Source: Thermoplasmata archaeon (GTDB lineage: Archaea > Thermoplasmatota > Thermoplasmata > UBA184). Taken from it: a DNA stretch of 14,068 nt. The notes under the pieces were generated by a model. The model was not told the origin of the DNA. It worked only from the letters and a program-made list of their open reading frames with translations, and did not search any database. Of this stretch, positions 1 to 7,419 are shown piece after piece. The position numbers were made by a program, and so were the translations under genes. Where the stretch lies: assembly GCA_030064695.1 (NCBI GenBank), contig JASHYV010000021.1, forward strand, positions 1-14,068, given 5' to 3'. Each line of letters opens with the position of its first letter. Position 1 is the stretch's first letter.

Positions 1-737
1 TGTACCGGCTCGACCCGGGCACCCTCGAGGACCGGTTCCAGGTCGGGCCCGGAGAGGGACACGCCGAGGAGTGGGTGACCGGGATCTTTCCCCCCGGAGT
101 GATGGGCGGAGGGTTCCTCTACACGAACCAGGACACGCTCTCCGTCGGCCTGATCGTGAACCTCCAGTCGCTCTTCGGCCGGAACTCCTACTCCCAGGAG
201 ATGATGGAGCAGTTCAAGCTGCATCCCACGATCGCCGCCCGCCTCAAGGGCGCGGAGCTGGTCGAGTACGGCGCGAAGCTGATCAGCTCCGGCTGGGCGA
301 GCCGGCCGGCGGCGTTCCACGGCGACGGGTGGATGATCGCGGGCGACGCCGCCGGCTTCGTCTTCTCGAACGGCCTCGTGATCCAGGGGATGAACTACGC
401 GGTCCGGACCGGCCTCGAGGCGGCGGAGACCGCGCTCGCGGCCCGCACCGCGCACGACGCGAGCGCGGCGCGCCTCGCCGAGTACGACCGTCGGCTCGAG
501 GCGAACGGGGTCCTCCATGACTTCCGGGACTTCGCGCGGGCGGACGAGGTGAAGTGGAACCCCCGGATGTACACGGTCTATCCCAAGTTCGCGGTCGAGC
601 TGTTCCATGGGCTCATGACCGAGACCGGGACGCCGAAGCAGCCGATGCGGAAGCTGCTGCGCGAGGCGCAGCGCGCCGCCGGGATCGCGACCACGACCGC
701 CCTCAAGGACGGCTTCGACCTGCTCCGGGACTTCTAG
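1..737 (+). CDS. fixC: FixC-type electron transfer flavoprotein-quinone oxidoreductase, 3' part
   Basis: This is the C-terminal 244 or so codons of a FAD-dependent oxidoreductase of the FixC / ETF-quinone oxidoreductase family (geranylgeranyl reductase superfamily). The frame is open from base 3 and ends at TAG 735-737; the N-terminal FAD-binding Rossmann fold lies outside the window. Fragment residues 3-14 carry the family segment LDPGTLEDRFQV. A GDAAG motif at about residues 114-118, within WMIAGDAAGFV, is the second FAD-binding motif. Family members take electrons from reduced ETF and pass them to quinone, or work within the FixABCX complex. The ETF and acyl-CoA dehydrogenase operon lies on the opposite strand and ends 11 bp away, which supports that role. 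The small ferredoxin FixX, which often follows fixC, is not directly downstream. Family assignment is secure; whether the enzyme acts as a simple dehydrogenase partner or in electron bifurcation cannot be decided from this fragment. Confidence 0.88.
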   Translation, partial: YRLDPGTLEDRFQVGPGEGHAEEWVTGIFPPGVMGGGFLYTNQDTLSVGLIVNLQSLFGRNSYSQEMMEQFKLHPTIAARLKGAELVEYGAKLISSGWASRPAAFHGDGWMIAGDAAGFVFSNGLVIQGMNYAVRTGLEAAETALAARTAHDASAARLAEYDRRLEANGVLHDFRDFARADEVKWNPRMYTVYPKFAVELFHGLMTETGTPKQPMRKLLREAQRAAGIATTTALKDGFDLLRDF

Positions 738-748
738 CGGGTGCCGGC

Positions 749-1732
749 TCAGCCGAGTCCCCGCACGCGCCGGATCTCCGCCGTCAGCGCGGGAACGATC
801 TGGAACAGGTCGCCGACGATCCCGTAGTCCGCGACCTTGAAGATCGGCGCGGACGCGTCCGAGTTGATCGCGACGATCACCCGCGAGCTCACCATGCCGA
901 CGATGTGCTGGATGGCGCCGGAGATCCCGACCGCGATGTAGAGCTGCGGCGAGACCGCACGCCCGGTCTGGCCGACCTGGAACGACGTCGGTCGCCAGCC
1001 GGCGTCGGTCACGGCGCGCGAGGCGCCGACCGCCGCACCGAGCGACGCGGCGAGCGCCTCGATCAGCGCGAAGTTCTCCGGCGACCGGACGCCGCGGCCG
1101 CCCGAGACGACGATCGCCGCATCGGTGAGCCCCGGCCCCGCGCTCGGTCCGGCGGAGCGCACCCCGGTCCGCTGCGCCGCCGCGAGCGCCGGGGCGGGGA
1201 CCGTCGAGAGCGCCTCGGTCTGGACCGGCACCGGCGCCTCGGACGGGGCGGCGAAGGCGTGGGGCCGGAGCGCGACCACGTAGCGGCCGCCGTCGAGGCG
1301 CCGGGTCTCGGTGGCCCGTCCGCCGAAGATCGGTCGGCGGAGCCGAAGGCCGCCGTCCGCCGTCTCGACGGAGGCGGCCCCGGTCGCGGCCGCCGCCTTC
1401 CAGCGGATCGCCAGCCGCCCGGTGAGGTCGCGCCCCCAGGAGGTCCCGCCCAGGACGAGGACGGAGACCGAGGCCCGGTCGGCCGCCTCGGCGATCGGCG
1501 CGGCGGCGGCACAGGCGGGTGCCGAGTCCCACGCCGGATCGGCGGCCACGAACGTCTTCGTGACCCCGAGTCGGGCCAGCTCCTCGGCCGCGGCCGGGGC
1601 GCCGGCCCCCAGGGCGACGGCCTGGACCGGAGCGGCCCCGGCGAGCGTCCGTGCGACGGAGATTGCCTCGCGGGTGGCGCCCGCCAGATGGGCCTCGTGG
1701 GTCTCGGCGACGACGAGCACGCCGGGGCTCAT
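749..1732 (-). CDS. etfA: Electron transfer flavoprotein subunit alpha (FixB type)
   Basis: A 327-residue ETF alpha subunit, normal in length for the family. With ETF beta it forms the soluble FAD heterodimer that accepts electrons from acyl-CoA dehydrogenases. The N-terminal domain is an adenine nucleotide alpha hydrolase-like fold (about residues 1-185). The C-terminal FAD domain carries SGGRGV (210-215), [19 protein letters not shown] (about 254-272), the QH pair (275-276) and VIVAINSD (285-292), which together match the ETF alpha signature. The ATG at 1732 overlaps the etfB stop codon by 4 bp (ATGA), so the start is set by translational coupling. The stop at 749-751 faces the fixC stop with 11 bp between. 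The gene is last in the operon acyl-CoA dehydrogenase-etfB-etfA. Confidence 0.95.
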   Translation of the reverse strand: MSPGVLVVAETHEAHLAGATREAISVARTLAGAAPVQAVALGAGAPAAAEELARLGVTKTFVAADPAWDSAPACAAAAPIAEAADRASVSVLVLGGTSWGRDLTGRLAIRWKAAAATGAASVETADGGLRLRRPIFGGRATETRRLDGGRYVVALRPHAFAAPSEAPVPVQTEALSTVPAPALAAAQRTGVRSAGPSAGPGLTDAAIVVSGGRGVRSPENFALIEALAASLGAAVGASRAVTDAGWRPTSFQVGQTGRAVSPQLYIAVGISGAIQHIVGMVSSRVIVAINSDASAPIFKVADYGIVGDLFQIVPALTAEIRRVRGLG

Positions 1733-2505
1733 GGGAAGACCTTCGCCTCCTCGCGCAGCAGCTTCACGAGCTTCTGCGCCACCTCTTCGGGCGTCTTGTA
1801 CTCGATCATCCGGGCGCCCGTCCGCGGCGGCGGGAGCTCGAACCGCTCGGGTCGGCTCTTGGGGGCGTCCGAGGCGGGAGCGGGGACCTTCCCGATCGGG
1901 GCCTTCCGCGACTTGAGGATGTTCGGGAGCTTTGCGGTGCGCGGGTCGTTCCAGGCCTGCTGGAGTCCGATCACGAGCGGGAGCGCGCACTCCCATCGCT
2001 CCGCCCCGGAGTCGCCGGCCCGCTCGAAGGTGAAGCGCGTCCGGGCCGCGTCCCAGCGCAGGTCCACCACGAAGCCGAAGTCCGGCACGCCGAGCAGTTC
2101 GCCCAGGGCCGAGGGAACGAGCCCGGCCTCGTCGTCGACCGCCTGCTTGCCGCAGAGCACGAGGTCGTGGGGCACGGAGGAGATCGCGGCGGCCAGGGCA
2201 CGGGCCGCCTCCAGCGGGTCGCCGGTGCTGTCCGGAGGCGCCTCCACCCACGTCGCCTGATCGCAGCCGAGGGCGATCGACGCCCGAAGGACCTCTTCGG
2301 TCCGCGGTGCCGGTCCGTAGGCGATCACATGGACCCTCGAGCCGGCGACCGACTCCTTGAGCAGCAGGGCCTGCTCAACCGCCGACTCGTCGTAGCCGGC
2401 GAGCACGAACTTCACGGCCTCGGAGTCCATCGTCGCGCCGCCGGCCGCGGGGCGGAGCCGCGTCTCCGCCTCGGGCACCGGTTTCACGCAGACGACGATC
2501 TCCAC
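1729..2505 (-). CDS. etfB: Electron transfer flavoprotein subunit beta (FixA type)
   Basis: A 258-residue ETF beta subunit, partner of the downstream etfA product. The N-terminus MEIVVCVKPVPEAE is the family hallmark. CGKQAVDDEAG (118-127) corresponds to the nucleotide-binding segment, and the stretch around ECALPLVIGLQQAWNDPR (172-189) matches the ETF beta signature. The C-terminal arm, about 225-258, is the region that usually reaches around the alpha subunit. The start is a GTG at 2505: the only upstream in-frame codons lead straight back to TAG, which is also the stop of the acyl-CoA dehydrogenase gene, and no other start lies between. The spacer to that upstream gene is 15 bp and the overlap with etfA is 4 bp, so all three are very likely one transcript. 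Bifurcating and non-bifurcating ETFs cannot be told apart with confidence by eye here. Confidence 0.95.
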   Translation of the reverse strand: MEIVVCVKPVPEAETRLRPAAGGATMDSEAVKFVLAGYDESAVEQALLLKESVAGSRVHVIAYGPAPRTEEVLRASIALGCDQATWVEAPPDSTGDPLEAARALAAAISSVPHDLVLCGKQAVDDEAGLVPSALGELLGVPDFGFVVDLRWDAARTRFTFERAGDSGAERWECALPLVIGLQQAWNDPRTAKLPNILKSRKAPIGKVPAPASDAPKSRPERFELPPPRTGARMIEYKTPEEVAQKLVKLLREEAKVFP

Positions 2506-2520
2506 GGCGGCGGCCCCGTC

Positions 2521-3669
2521 CTAGGCGTACTCGCGGAGCAGCTCGCGCGCGATGACGCTGCGCTGGATCTCGTTCGCGCCCTCGTAGATCTGCGTGAGCT
2601 TCGCGTCCCGGAGCAGCTTCTCGACCGGATACTCCTTCATGTAGCCGTATCCGCCGAACGTCTGGATCGCCTCGTCGGCGACGTGGAGCGCGGAGTCGGA
2701 CGCGAACGTCTTGGCGATCGACGACTCGAGCGTGCCCTTGCCGCCGCGGTCGATCGTCCACGCGGCATGCCACGTCAGCAGGCGCGCGGCGTGGACGGCC
2801 TGGACCATGTTCGCGAGCTTGGTCTGGATCGCCTGGTGCTCGGCGATCGGCTTGCCGAACGTGACCCGCTTCAGCGAATACTCCGCGGCGCGGTCGAGCG
2901 CCGCCTGCGCGATGCCGGTCGCGAGCGCCCCGATGCCGGTCCGGGTGTGGTCGAGCGTGCGCATCGCGATCGAGAAGCCCTCGCCTTCGGCGCCCAGCCG
3001 GTCGGCGACGGGCACGCGCACGCCCTCGAACCGCACCGTGCTGGTCGAGGAGGCCCGGTGGCCCATCTTCTCCTCGTCCTTCCCGGGCGTCACGCCGGGC
3101 GAGGAGCGCGGCACGATGAACGCGGTGATCCCCCGGGCCCGCTGGTCGGGGTCCACGGTCGCGAAGACCGTGTAGAGGCTCGCGTGGGGAGCGTTGGTGA
3201 TGAAGCACTTCTCGCCGTCGAGCACGTAGTGATCGCCGTCCCTCCGGGCCCGGGTCCGGAGGGCGGCCGCGTCGGAGCCCCCACTCGGTTCGGTGAGACA
3301 GAAGGAGGCAAGGTGGTATTCCGAGCAGAACGGGCGGAGGACCCGCTCCTTCTGCTCGGCGGACCCGCCGAGCAGGATGGGCTCGAGCGCGAGGCAGTTC
3401 GCGATGATCGAGGTCGTCATCCCCCCGCAGGCGTAGGCGAGCTCCTCGATCAGCAGGCACTGGTCGAAGACGCCGAGGCCGCTGCCGCCGAGCTCGGCCG
3501 GCACGTTGAGGTTCATGAGCCCGAGCTCCCACGCCTTCCGATAGATCTCCTCGGGGAACCGGGCCGCCCGGTCGCACTCGGCCGCGTGCGGGGCCATCTC
3601 GGAGCGCGCGAATTTGCGGGCGAGGTCCCGCAGGCTCTCCTGCTCCGAGGTCAGCGAAAAATCCGCCAT
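2521..3669 (-). CDS. Acyl-CoA dehydrogenase
   Basis: A 382-residue FAD acyl-CoA dehydrogenase, full length for the family. It oxidises an acyl-CoA to the 2,3-enoyl-CoA and hands electrons to ETF. The order is N-terminal helical domain (about 1-120), middle beta domain with the first family signature in [12 protein letters not shown] (124-135), then the C-terminal helical domain. The catalytic base is Glu363 in [11 protein letters not shown] (360-370). FGGYGY (338-343) lies in the FAD and subunit contact region. The start ATG at 3669 gives the usual N-terminus with the first helix beginning near [12 protein letters not shown]. It is the first gene of the operon with etfB and etfA, which supplies its direct electron acceptor. 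The acyl chain preference (short, branched or glutaryl-type) is not evident from sequence; a butyryl-CoA or short-chain type is a reasonable guess only. Confidence 0.94.
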   Translation of the reverse strand: MADFSLTSEQESLRDLARKFARSEMAPHAAECDRAARFPEEIYRKAWELGLMNLNVPAELGGSGLGVFDQCLLIEELAYACGGMTTSIIANCLALEPILLGGSAEQKERVLRPFCSEYHLASFCLTEPSGGSDAAALRTRARRDGDHYVLDGEKCFITNAPHASLYTVFATVDPDQRARGITAFIVPRSSPGVTPGKDEEKMGHRASSTSTVRFEGVRVPVADRLGAEGEGFSIAMRTLDHTRTGIGALATGIAQAALDRAAEYSLKRVTFGKPIAEHQAIQTKLANMVQAVHAARLLTWHAAWTIDRGGKGTLESSIAKTFASDSALHVADEAIQTFGGYGYMKEYPVEKLLRDAKLTQIYEGANEIQRSVIARELLREYA

Positions 3670-3702
3670 CGGCCGCGAAACGGCCGTGCCACCGGCGTCC
3701 GC

Positions 3703-3708
3703 TATATC
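3703..3708. promoter_or_regulatory. TATA box between acyl-CoA dehydrogenase and larB
   Basis: TATATC is the only AT-rich element in the 60 bp between the two divergent start codons. Its centre lies about 25 bp before the larB GTG at 3730, which fits a leaderless larB transcript. Read the other way (GATATA) it lies about 37 bp before the acyl-CoA dehydrogenase ATG at 3669, which would give a leader of roughly 10 nt. It may serve both directions. Promoter function is inferred from position and composition. Confidence 0.55.
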
Positions 3709-3729
3709 ACGGCTTGGGTCACCCGGACC

Positions 3730-4467
3730 GTGACGAGCGGCGACCGAGCAGGTTCCGGGCGCCGGCGACCGGCCGAACTGCGAGTCGGACGCTTCGCCCG
3801 GATCGATCGAGACCGGGGTCGCCGCATCGGCGTCCCCGAGATCGTGCTGGGAGAGGGAAAGTCGGTCGACCACCTCCTCGGGATCGTTCGGGCGCTCTCG
3901 CGAGCGGGGCACGGCGCCTTGATCTCCCGCCCGACCCCCGCGCAGCGGCGCGAGCTCGGGAGAGTCCAGGCGGAGGGCGTGGCACTGCGGACCCTGGCCG
4001 ACGGGCGGCTGATGCGGCTCGAGGGACCGCTCGGAGTCCAGTACCGGCCCGGGCGGGTCGCTGTGGTCACGGCCGGCACGAGTGACGTCCCACTGGCCGA
4101 GGAGGCCGCCGCCGTGCTGCGGGAGCTTGGTCTCCGGGTCGAGACGGCGTACGACGTGGGGGTGGCGGGGCTGCACCGCCTCCAGCGTGCGGTGCGGCGC
4201 CTCGAAGCGCGCCGACCGGAGATCTACCTTGCCTTCGCGGGTCGCGAAGGCGCGCTGCCCACCGTGCTCGCCGGTCTCGTCCGCGCGCCCGTGGTCGGAG
4301 TGCCGAGCTCGGTCGGGTACGGTCGCGGCGGCAAGGGGGAGGCCGCCCTCGCGGCGATGCTCCAGTCGTGCGCCCCGATCGCGGTCGTCAACATCGACGC
4401 CGCGGTTCCGGCGGCGCTCTTCGCCGCTCAGCGCTTCGCCCGGAGACCCCGCGGCCGCCTCCGCTGA
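3730..4467 (+). CDS. larB: LarB, pyridinium-3,5-biscarboxylic acid mononucleotide synthase
   Basis: A 245-residue LarB protein, the normal family length. LarB carboxylates and hydrolyses nicotinic acid adenine dinucleotide in the first step of nickel-pincer nucleotide (NPN) cofactor synthesis; the fold resembles AIR carboxylase PurE. Visible family blocks are the N-terminal [12 protein letters not shown] (34-45), [17 protein letters not shown] (110-126), [14 protein letters not shown] (138-151), [15 protein letters not shown] (170-184), [13 protein letters not shown] (191-203) and [13 protein letters not shown] (211-223). Cys214 in the SCA segment matches the proposed catalytic cysteine. The start is chosen as GTG 3730 because a TATA box lies 25 bp upstream and the protein then has the usual N-terminal length; no ribosome-binding site is visible, as expected for a leaderless message. 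Neither larC nor larE, the other cofactor genes, is in the window. Confidence 0.92.
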   Translation: MTSGDRAGSGRRRPAELRVGRFARIDRDRGRRIGVPEIVLGEGKSVDHLLGIVRALSRAGHGALISRPTPAQRRELGRVQAEGVALRTLADGRLMRLEGPLGVQYRPGRVAVVTAGTSDVPLAEEAAAVLRELGLRVETAYDVGVAGLHRLQRAVRRLEARRPEIYLAFAGREGALPTVLAGLVRAPVVGVPSSVGYGRGGKGEAALAAMLQSCAPIAVVNIDAAVPAALFAAQRFARRPRGRLR

Positions 4468-4504
4468 CGGAGGGCGGGCGGACCGCCGGTGGGCCAGACC
4501 AGAA

Positions 4505-4514
4505 GCCCTTTTCT
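4505..4514 (+). promoter_or_regulatory. Promoter-like CTTTT box ahead of the coiled-coil gene
   Basis: A short T-rich core within AGAAGCCCTTTTCTG stands out in GC-rich DNA, about 28 bp before the GTG at 4538. The same AAGCC(C)TTTT pattern at nearly the same distance precedes pyrF. This suggests a TATA-equivalent and a leaderless transcript. No TSS data are available. Confidence 0.45.
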
Positions 4515-4537
4515 GACCTGCTCGGAGTGGTTGGGTC

Positions 4538-5440
4538 GTGCCGCCGAGGCCGGTCTTCTCCGACGAGGAGGAGAAACAGGAGCGCGCGGATCGGGACCGG
4601 CTTCGGCAGATCGACCAGAAGCTGGACGCGCTCGACGCCCGACGGGCGTCGCTGATCGCCGAGATGCGCAAGCTCTCCACCGAGCAGAAGGCGCTCTACG
4701 ACCGGCGCCAGGCGCCCCAGGCGGAGGTGGAGCAACTCTACGCCGAGCACGGGGCGCTCGGGAAGCGTCTCGCCGAGCTCCGCACTGCGCGGGAGCAGGC
4801 CCGCAAGTCGTTCGAGGCGTCAGTGGTCGCCCTCCGCGAGCTGAGGCTCACGTTCGCGCCCGGCGAGCGGGTTCGGCCCGACCAGATCCGGCGCGAGATC
4901 GCGACCCTCGAGCACCGGCAGCAGACCCAGTCCCTCTCGCTCGACGACGAGAACGCCCTGATCGCCCAACTGCGACTCCGGTCGAAGGAGCTCAAGGAAG
5001 CCGAGGCCCGGGTCCAGGTCGTCGCCGACCATGAGAAGGCCCGCAAGGAGGCGGAGACGAAGGTCTCGGCCGCGAGGGCCGAGATCGACCGGCTCGGGAC
5101 CGAGTTCACCCAGGCCAAGGCGGAACGCGACCAGAAGATGGCCGCGGTCCGCTCGAAGCTCGAGTCGGCCGGCGCCCTCGTCGCCGAGCTCCGGGCGAAG
5201 GGCAAGGCGCGGGCCGCCGTGATGGACCAGATCGACGGGCTGAGCCGAGAGATGCACTCCCTCGACCTCGAGGGGCGGAAACTGGTCGGCGCCGCCCGGG
5301 CGCGACGGGACGAGGCCCGCCGGACGCTGCGGACCTACGCCCCGAAGCGGGGCCGGCCCGGCGAGGACGCCCTCGCCCGCACCGCCGAAGCGCAGCTCGA
5401 GGAGCTGCTGAAGCGCGGCAAGATCACGCTGGGCGGCTAG
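4538..5440 (+). CDS. Coiled-coil protein, COG1340-like
   Basis: A 300-residue, highly charged, almost entirely helical protein with long coiled coils. One segment covers about residues 10-105 (repeats of L/I with E, K and R, for example [18 protein letters not shown]) and another about 135-265. They are broken by a loop containing [11 protein letters not shown] (106-116). The middle block [19 protein letters not shown] (121-139) and the C-terminal tail [14 protein letters not shown] (285-298) resemble the archaeal COG1340 coiled-coil family, which is sometimes mislabelled as phosphoserine phosphatase. No catalytic motif, signal peptide or membrane segment is visible, so it is likely cytoplasmic. 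Function is unknown. The start is a GTG with a promoter-like box about 28 bp upstream. The stop lies 7 bp from the stop of the convergent FKBP gene. Confidence 0.8.
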   Translation: MPPRPVFSDEEEKQERADRDRLRQIDQKLDALDARRASLIAEMRKLSTEQKALYDRRQAPQAEVEQLYAEHGALGKRLAELRTAREQARKSFEASVVALRELRLTFAPGERVRPDQIRREIATLEHRQQTQSLSLDDENALIAQLRLRSKELKEAEARVQVVADHEKARKEAETKVSAARAEIDRLGTEFTQAKAERDQKMAAVRSKLESAGALVAELRAKGKARAAVMDQIDGLSREMHSLDLEGRKLVGAARARRDEARRTLRTYAPKRGRPGEDALARTAEAQLEELLKRGKITLGG

Positions 5441-5447
5441 CCACCGG

Positions 5448-6362
5448 TCAGTAGAACTGGGTGACCGTCACCGTGAACACGAGCGTCTGACCGACGACCT
5501 CGCTGTTGTAGTCCGCCGTGAACGTGCCCGTGCTGACGCTCACCGCCGAGACGGTGTAGGTCGTTGTGTCGCAGACGCTCGCGGCCGAGTGTCCGAGGAT
5601 CAGTCCCGCGTTCGCCGGCTCGAGCTGGCTCTGGAGCGTCACGGTGGTCGAGTTGAGCGCCGACACCAGGTACGGGAGCCCGCCGTAGGTGATCGCCTGC
5701 CCCACGTAGGGCAGGGCCTCGACCGTGACCCCGGTCGCGTTGGTGTTCAGCACGATCGCCGTCCAGTTGTACGGCGCGGCCGTGAACTCCGTCCCGATCG
5801 CGAGGGTCGCGTTGGGGTAGTCCGTCGTGAAGTTCGCCACGGGGACGCTGAAGACCACCGGGGTGGTCAGCACCATCGGCATCGTGACGAAGCAGGACGG
5901 GTCCGCCGAGCCGTAGCCCAGGCCGGGCGGGATCGAGACGATCTTCGTGACGTTCACCGGCAGGCCCAGCAGCCCCTGCCAGAAGCCGGTGACGACGCCG
6001 CCGAAGGTGATGTTGTCGATCGTGTACCCCGAGCTCGGGATGTTCGGCCCCACCGTCACGCCGAGCGGGACGTAGTCGGAGTCGGCCCCGCGCCACTTGA
6101 AGGAGAGCGACTTCGGGTAGGACGCGTTGTTCGTCGCGACCGAGAGGATCGACGTGTCGAACACCCGGCCCGTCTGGGGGCCGCTCCCGAACTGTCCGAT
6201 GTAGTTCACCGTCACATTGTCGCCCACCACGACGCGCTGGGCCGCGGCGGCCGGGCCCGGATGGGTGAAGTGGTAGAGCAGTCCCGCCCCGATCCCCGCG
6301 ACGATGACGACGACGACGATGAGGATGAGGGCGGTGGTGCCCGAGAGCTTCGATTCGGCCAT
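5448..6362 (-). CDS. Membrane-anchored FKBP-type peptidyl-prolyl cis-trans isomerase
   Basis: A 304-residue protein with one N-terminal membrane helix (about 10-30, LILIVVVVIVAGIGAGLLY) after a short charged start, placing the rest outside the cell. An FKBP domain begins at VVVGDNVTVNYIGQFG (44-59) and GRVFDTS (65-71). It is interrupted by about 50 residues, then resumes at VTGFWQGLLGLPVNVTKIVSIPPGLGYG (124-151 in all), which carries the typical FKBP active-site edge. The C-terminal 150 residues form an extra region rich in T, V, N and Y. There are nine N-X-S/T sequons (N49, 79, 117, 137, 177, 184, 199, 208, 237), as expected for a glycosylated archaeal surface protein. Cys157 and Cys264 could form a disulfide. 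The likely role is folding of exported proteins. An in-frame stop at 6411-6413 rules out a much longer N-terminus; ATG 6362 lies just before the membrane helix. Confidence 0.87.
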   Translation of the reverse strand: MAESKLSGTTALILIVVVVIVAGIGAGLLYHFTHPGPAAAAQRVVVGDNVTVNYIGQFGSGPQTGRVFDTSILSVATNNASYPKSLSFKWRGADSDYVPLGVTVGPNIPSSGYTIDNITFGGVVTGFWQGLLGLPVNVTKIVSIPPGLGYGSADPSCFVTMPMVLTTPVVFSVPVANFTTDYPNATLAIGTEFTAAPYNWTAIVLNTNATGVTVEALPYVGQAITYGGLPYLVSALNSTTVTLQSQLEPANAGLILGHSAASVCDTTTYTVSAVSVSTGTFTADYNSEVVGQTLVFTVTVTQFY

Positions 6363-6467
6363 CAGCGAGATCCGATCGGAGGAATGGGGGTCAGCTCGTC
6401 GCTGGTCTCGTCATCGGATCGGAGAGACAGGTGTTCCTCATTCCCCCGCGCCTCGGAGCCCGGGGCC

Positions 6468-6476
6468 TATATATAT
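6468..6476 (-). promoter_or_regulatory. TATA box upstream of the FKBP gene
   Basis: TATATATAT in an otherwise GC-rich 136-bp gap is the clearest TATA box in the window. It lies about 110 bp before the FKBP ATG, which implies a leader of some 80 nt. An ATG at 6441, 31 bp from the box centre, opens a 16-codon ORF in that leader. The plus-strand direction would run into the end of the RPA-associated gene, so minus-strand use is more likely. Confidence 0.6.
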
Positions 6477-6498
6477 GCTCAGGGCGGGAGGCCGACCG

Positions 6499-7419
6499 CT
6501 AGGCCCGCCGCAGCTTCCCGACGATCGGCTCCTCGATGACGCCCTCTTCCTCGAGGCGGTTCAGCGTCGCCTCGGCCCGGTCGGGCACGAGGCCCCGCGC
6601 GCCCACGCGGGCCAGGAGCTCCTTGAGGTCGGCGTAGCCGTCGGCGGAGACCTCGGCGACCTCGTCCACCAGGTCGAGGAAGACCGCTTCCTCCTCCCGC
6701 TCGGCCGCCGTCGGCGGGGGAGGCGGCGGTCGCGTCGGTGGAGCGCGCACGACGGTGACGGTCGGGGGAGGTCCCGTCGGCGACGGCTCGGGCGCCGTGT
6801 CCCCGCCCACGCGACGGACCGCGGTCCGCAGCTCGCGTCGGAACGCGGCCCGATCGGCCTGCGGGTATCGACGCAGCGACTCCCGAGCGGCGCGGACCCA
6901 GGTGAGGGGCACGCCGTCCGCCCGGGCGGCTCCGTCCTCGAGCGGAGGTCCTTTCTCGATCCGTTCGAGCAGATCGAGCCGGTCGAGCGACTGTCGGACG
7001 ATGTCGGCGAGCGCGCCCCGCTCGTCGACCTCGGAGACCGTACGGATCCCCTCGGCGCGGACGGAGACGTAGCCGACCCCGCTCCGGTCGCGATACAGGT
7101 GGACCTTGCCGACGACGATCGCGCTCCGAGCGTGGCTGCCGGCGCGCAGCTGCGCCATCGCCCGGGGCTGGAAGCTGCCGGCGGTGACGGCGACCGCCCC
7201 CGTGGGATCGCTCAGCCGGGCGCGCCAGAACGTCTGCGCCTCGTCCCGGCCGATCGGCTCCGCCGGCGAGAGCGTTCCGGCGACCAGCACCCGGTTCATC
7301 CGAGCGCCGAACGGGGAGAGCAGATACGACGCCGCCCGGTCGCCCGAGCCCTTCTCCTCCTCGAGCGAGCTCTCGAGCTCCCGGGCCGTCACGCGCCAGG
7401 CGGGCTCTCGTCGGGTCAC
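6499..7419 (-). CDS. RPA-associated OB-fold protein (COG3390 type)
   Basis: A 306-residue archaeal RPA-associated protein, encoded directly after RPA as in haloarchaea and other Euryarchaeota, and expected to act with RPA on single-stranded DNA. The N-terminus RREPAWRVTARE (3-14) and the segment GDRAASYLLSPFGARMNRV (26-44) are family features. An OB fold spans roughly 42-125 (RVLVAGTL, WRARLSDPTGAVAV, YVSVRAEGI). A helical stretch follows (135-205), then a proline-rich linker (about 209-237 with six consecutive prolines). A small C-terminal domain (about 243-306) ends in LNRLEEEGVIEEPIVGKLR and looks like a winged helix. The start is a GTG at 7419 that overlaps the RPA stop by 4 bp (GTGA), so translation is coupled. 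Confidence 0.88.
   Translation of the reverse strand: MTRREPAWRVTARELESSLEEEKGSGDRAASYLLSPFGARMNRVLVAGTLSPAEPIGRDEAQTFWRARLSDPTGAVAVTAGSFQPRAMAQLRAGSHARSAIVVGKVHLYRDRSGVGYVSVRAEGIRTVSEVDERGALADIVRQSLDRLDLLERIEKGPPLEDGAARADGVPLTWVRAARESLRRYPQADRAAFRRELRTAVRRVGGDTAPEPSPTGPPPTVTVVRAPPTRPPPPPPTAAEREEEAVFLDLVDEVAEVSADGYADLKELLARVGARGLVPDRAEATLNRLEEEGVIEEPIVGKLRRA

Noticed and set aside
1733..2251. N-terminal extension of etfA into etfB
   Set aside because: The 173 extra residues are antiparallel-frame noise over a real etfB. The ATG 1732 with a 4-bp overlap gives a normal ETF alpha.
1651..3729. Long plus-strand open frame in phase with larB, running back through the etf and acyl-CoA dehydrogenase genes
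   Set aside because: It is antisense to three well-recognised genes and shows R/G/L/E-rich noise. Only the part from 3730 resembles a known protein (LarB).
5436..5452. Transcription terminator between the convergent coiled-coil and FKBP genes
   Set aside because: Only 7 bp separate the stops and there is no T-run or stable hairpin there.
6363..6498. Possible small RNA gene or tRNA in the gap upstream of FKBP
   Set aside because: The short palindrome TCCGATCGGA (6371-6380) and the repeated GATCGGAG do not form a convincing structure, and no tRNA arms are visible.
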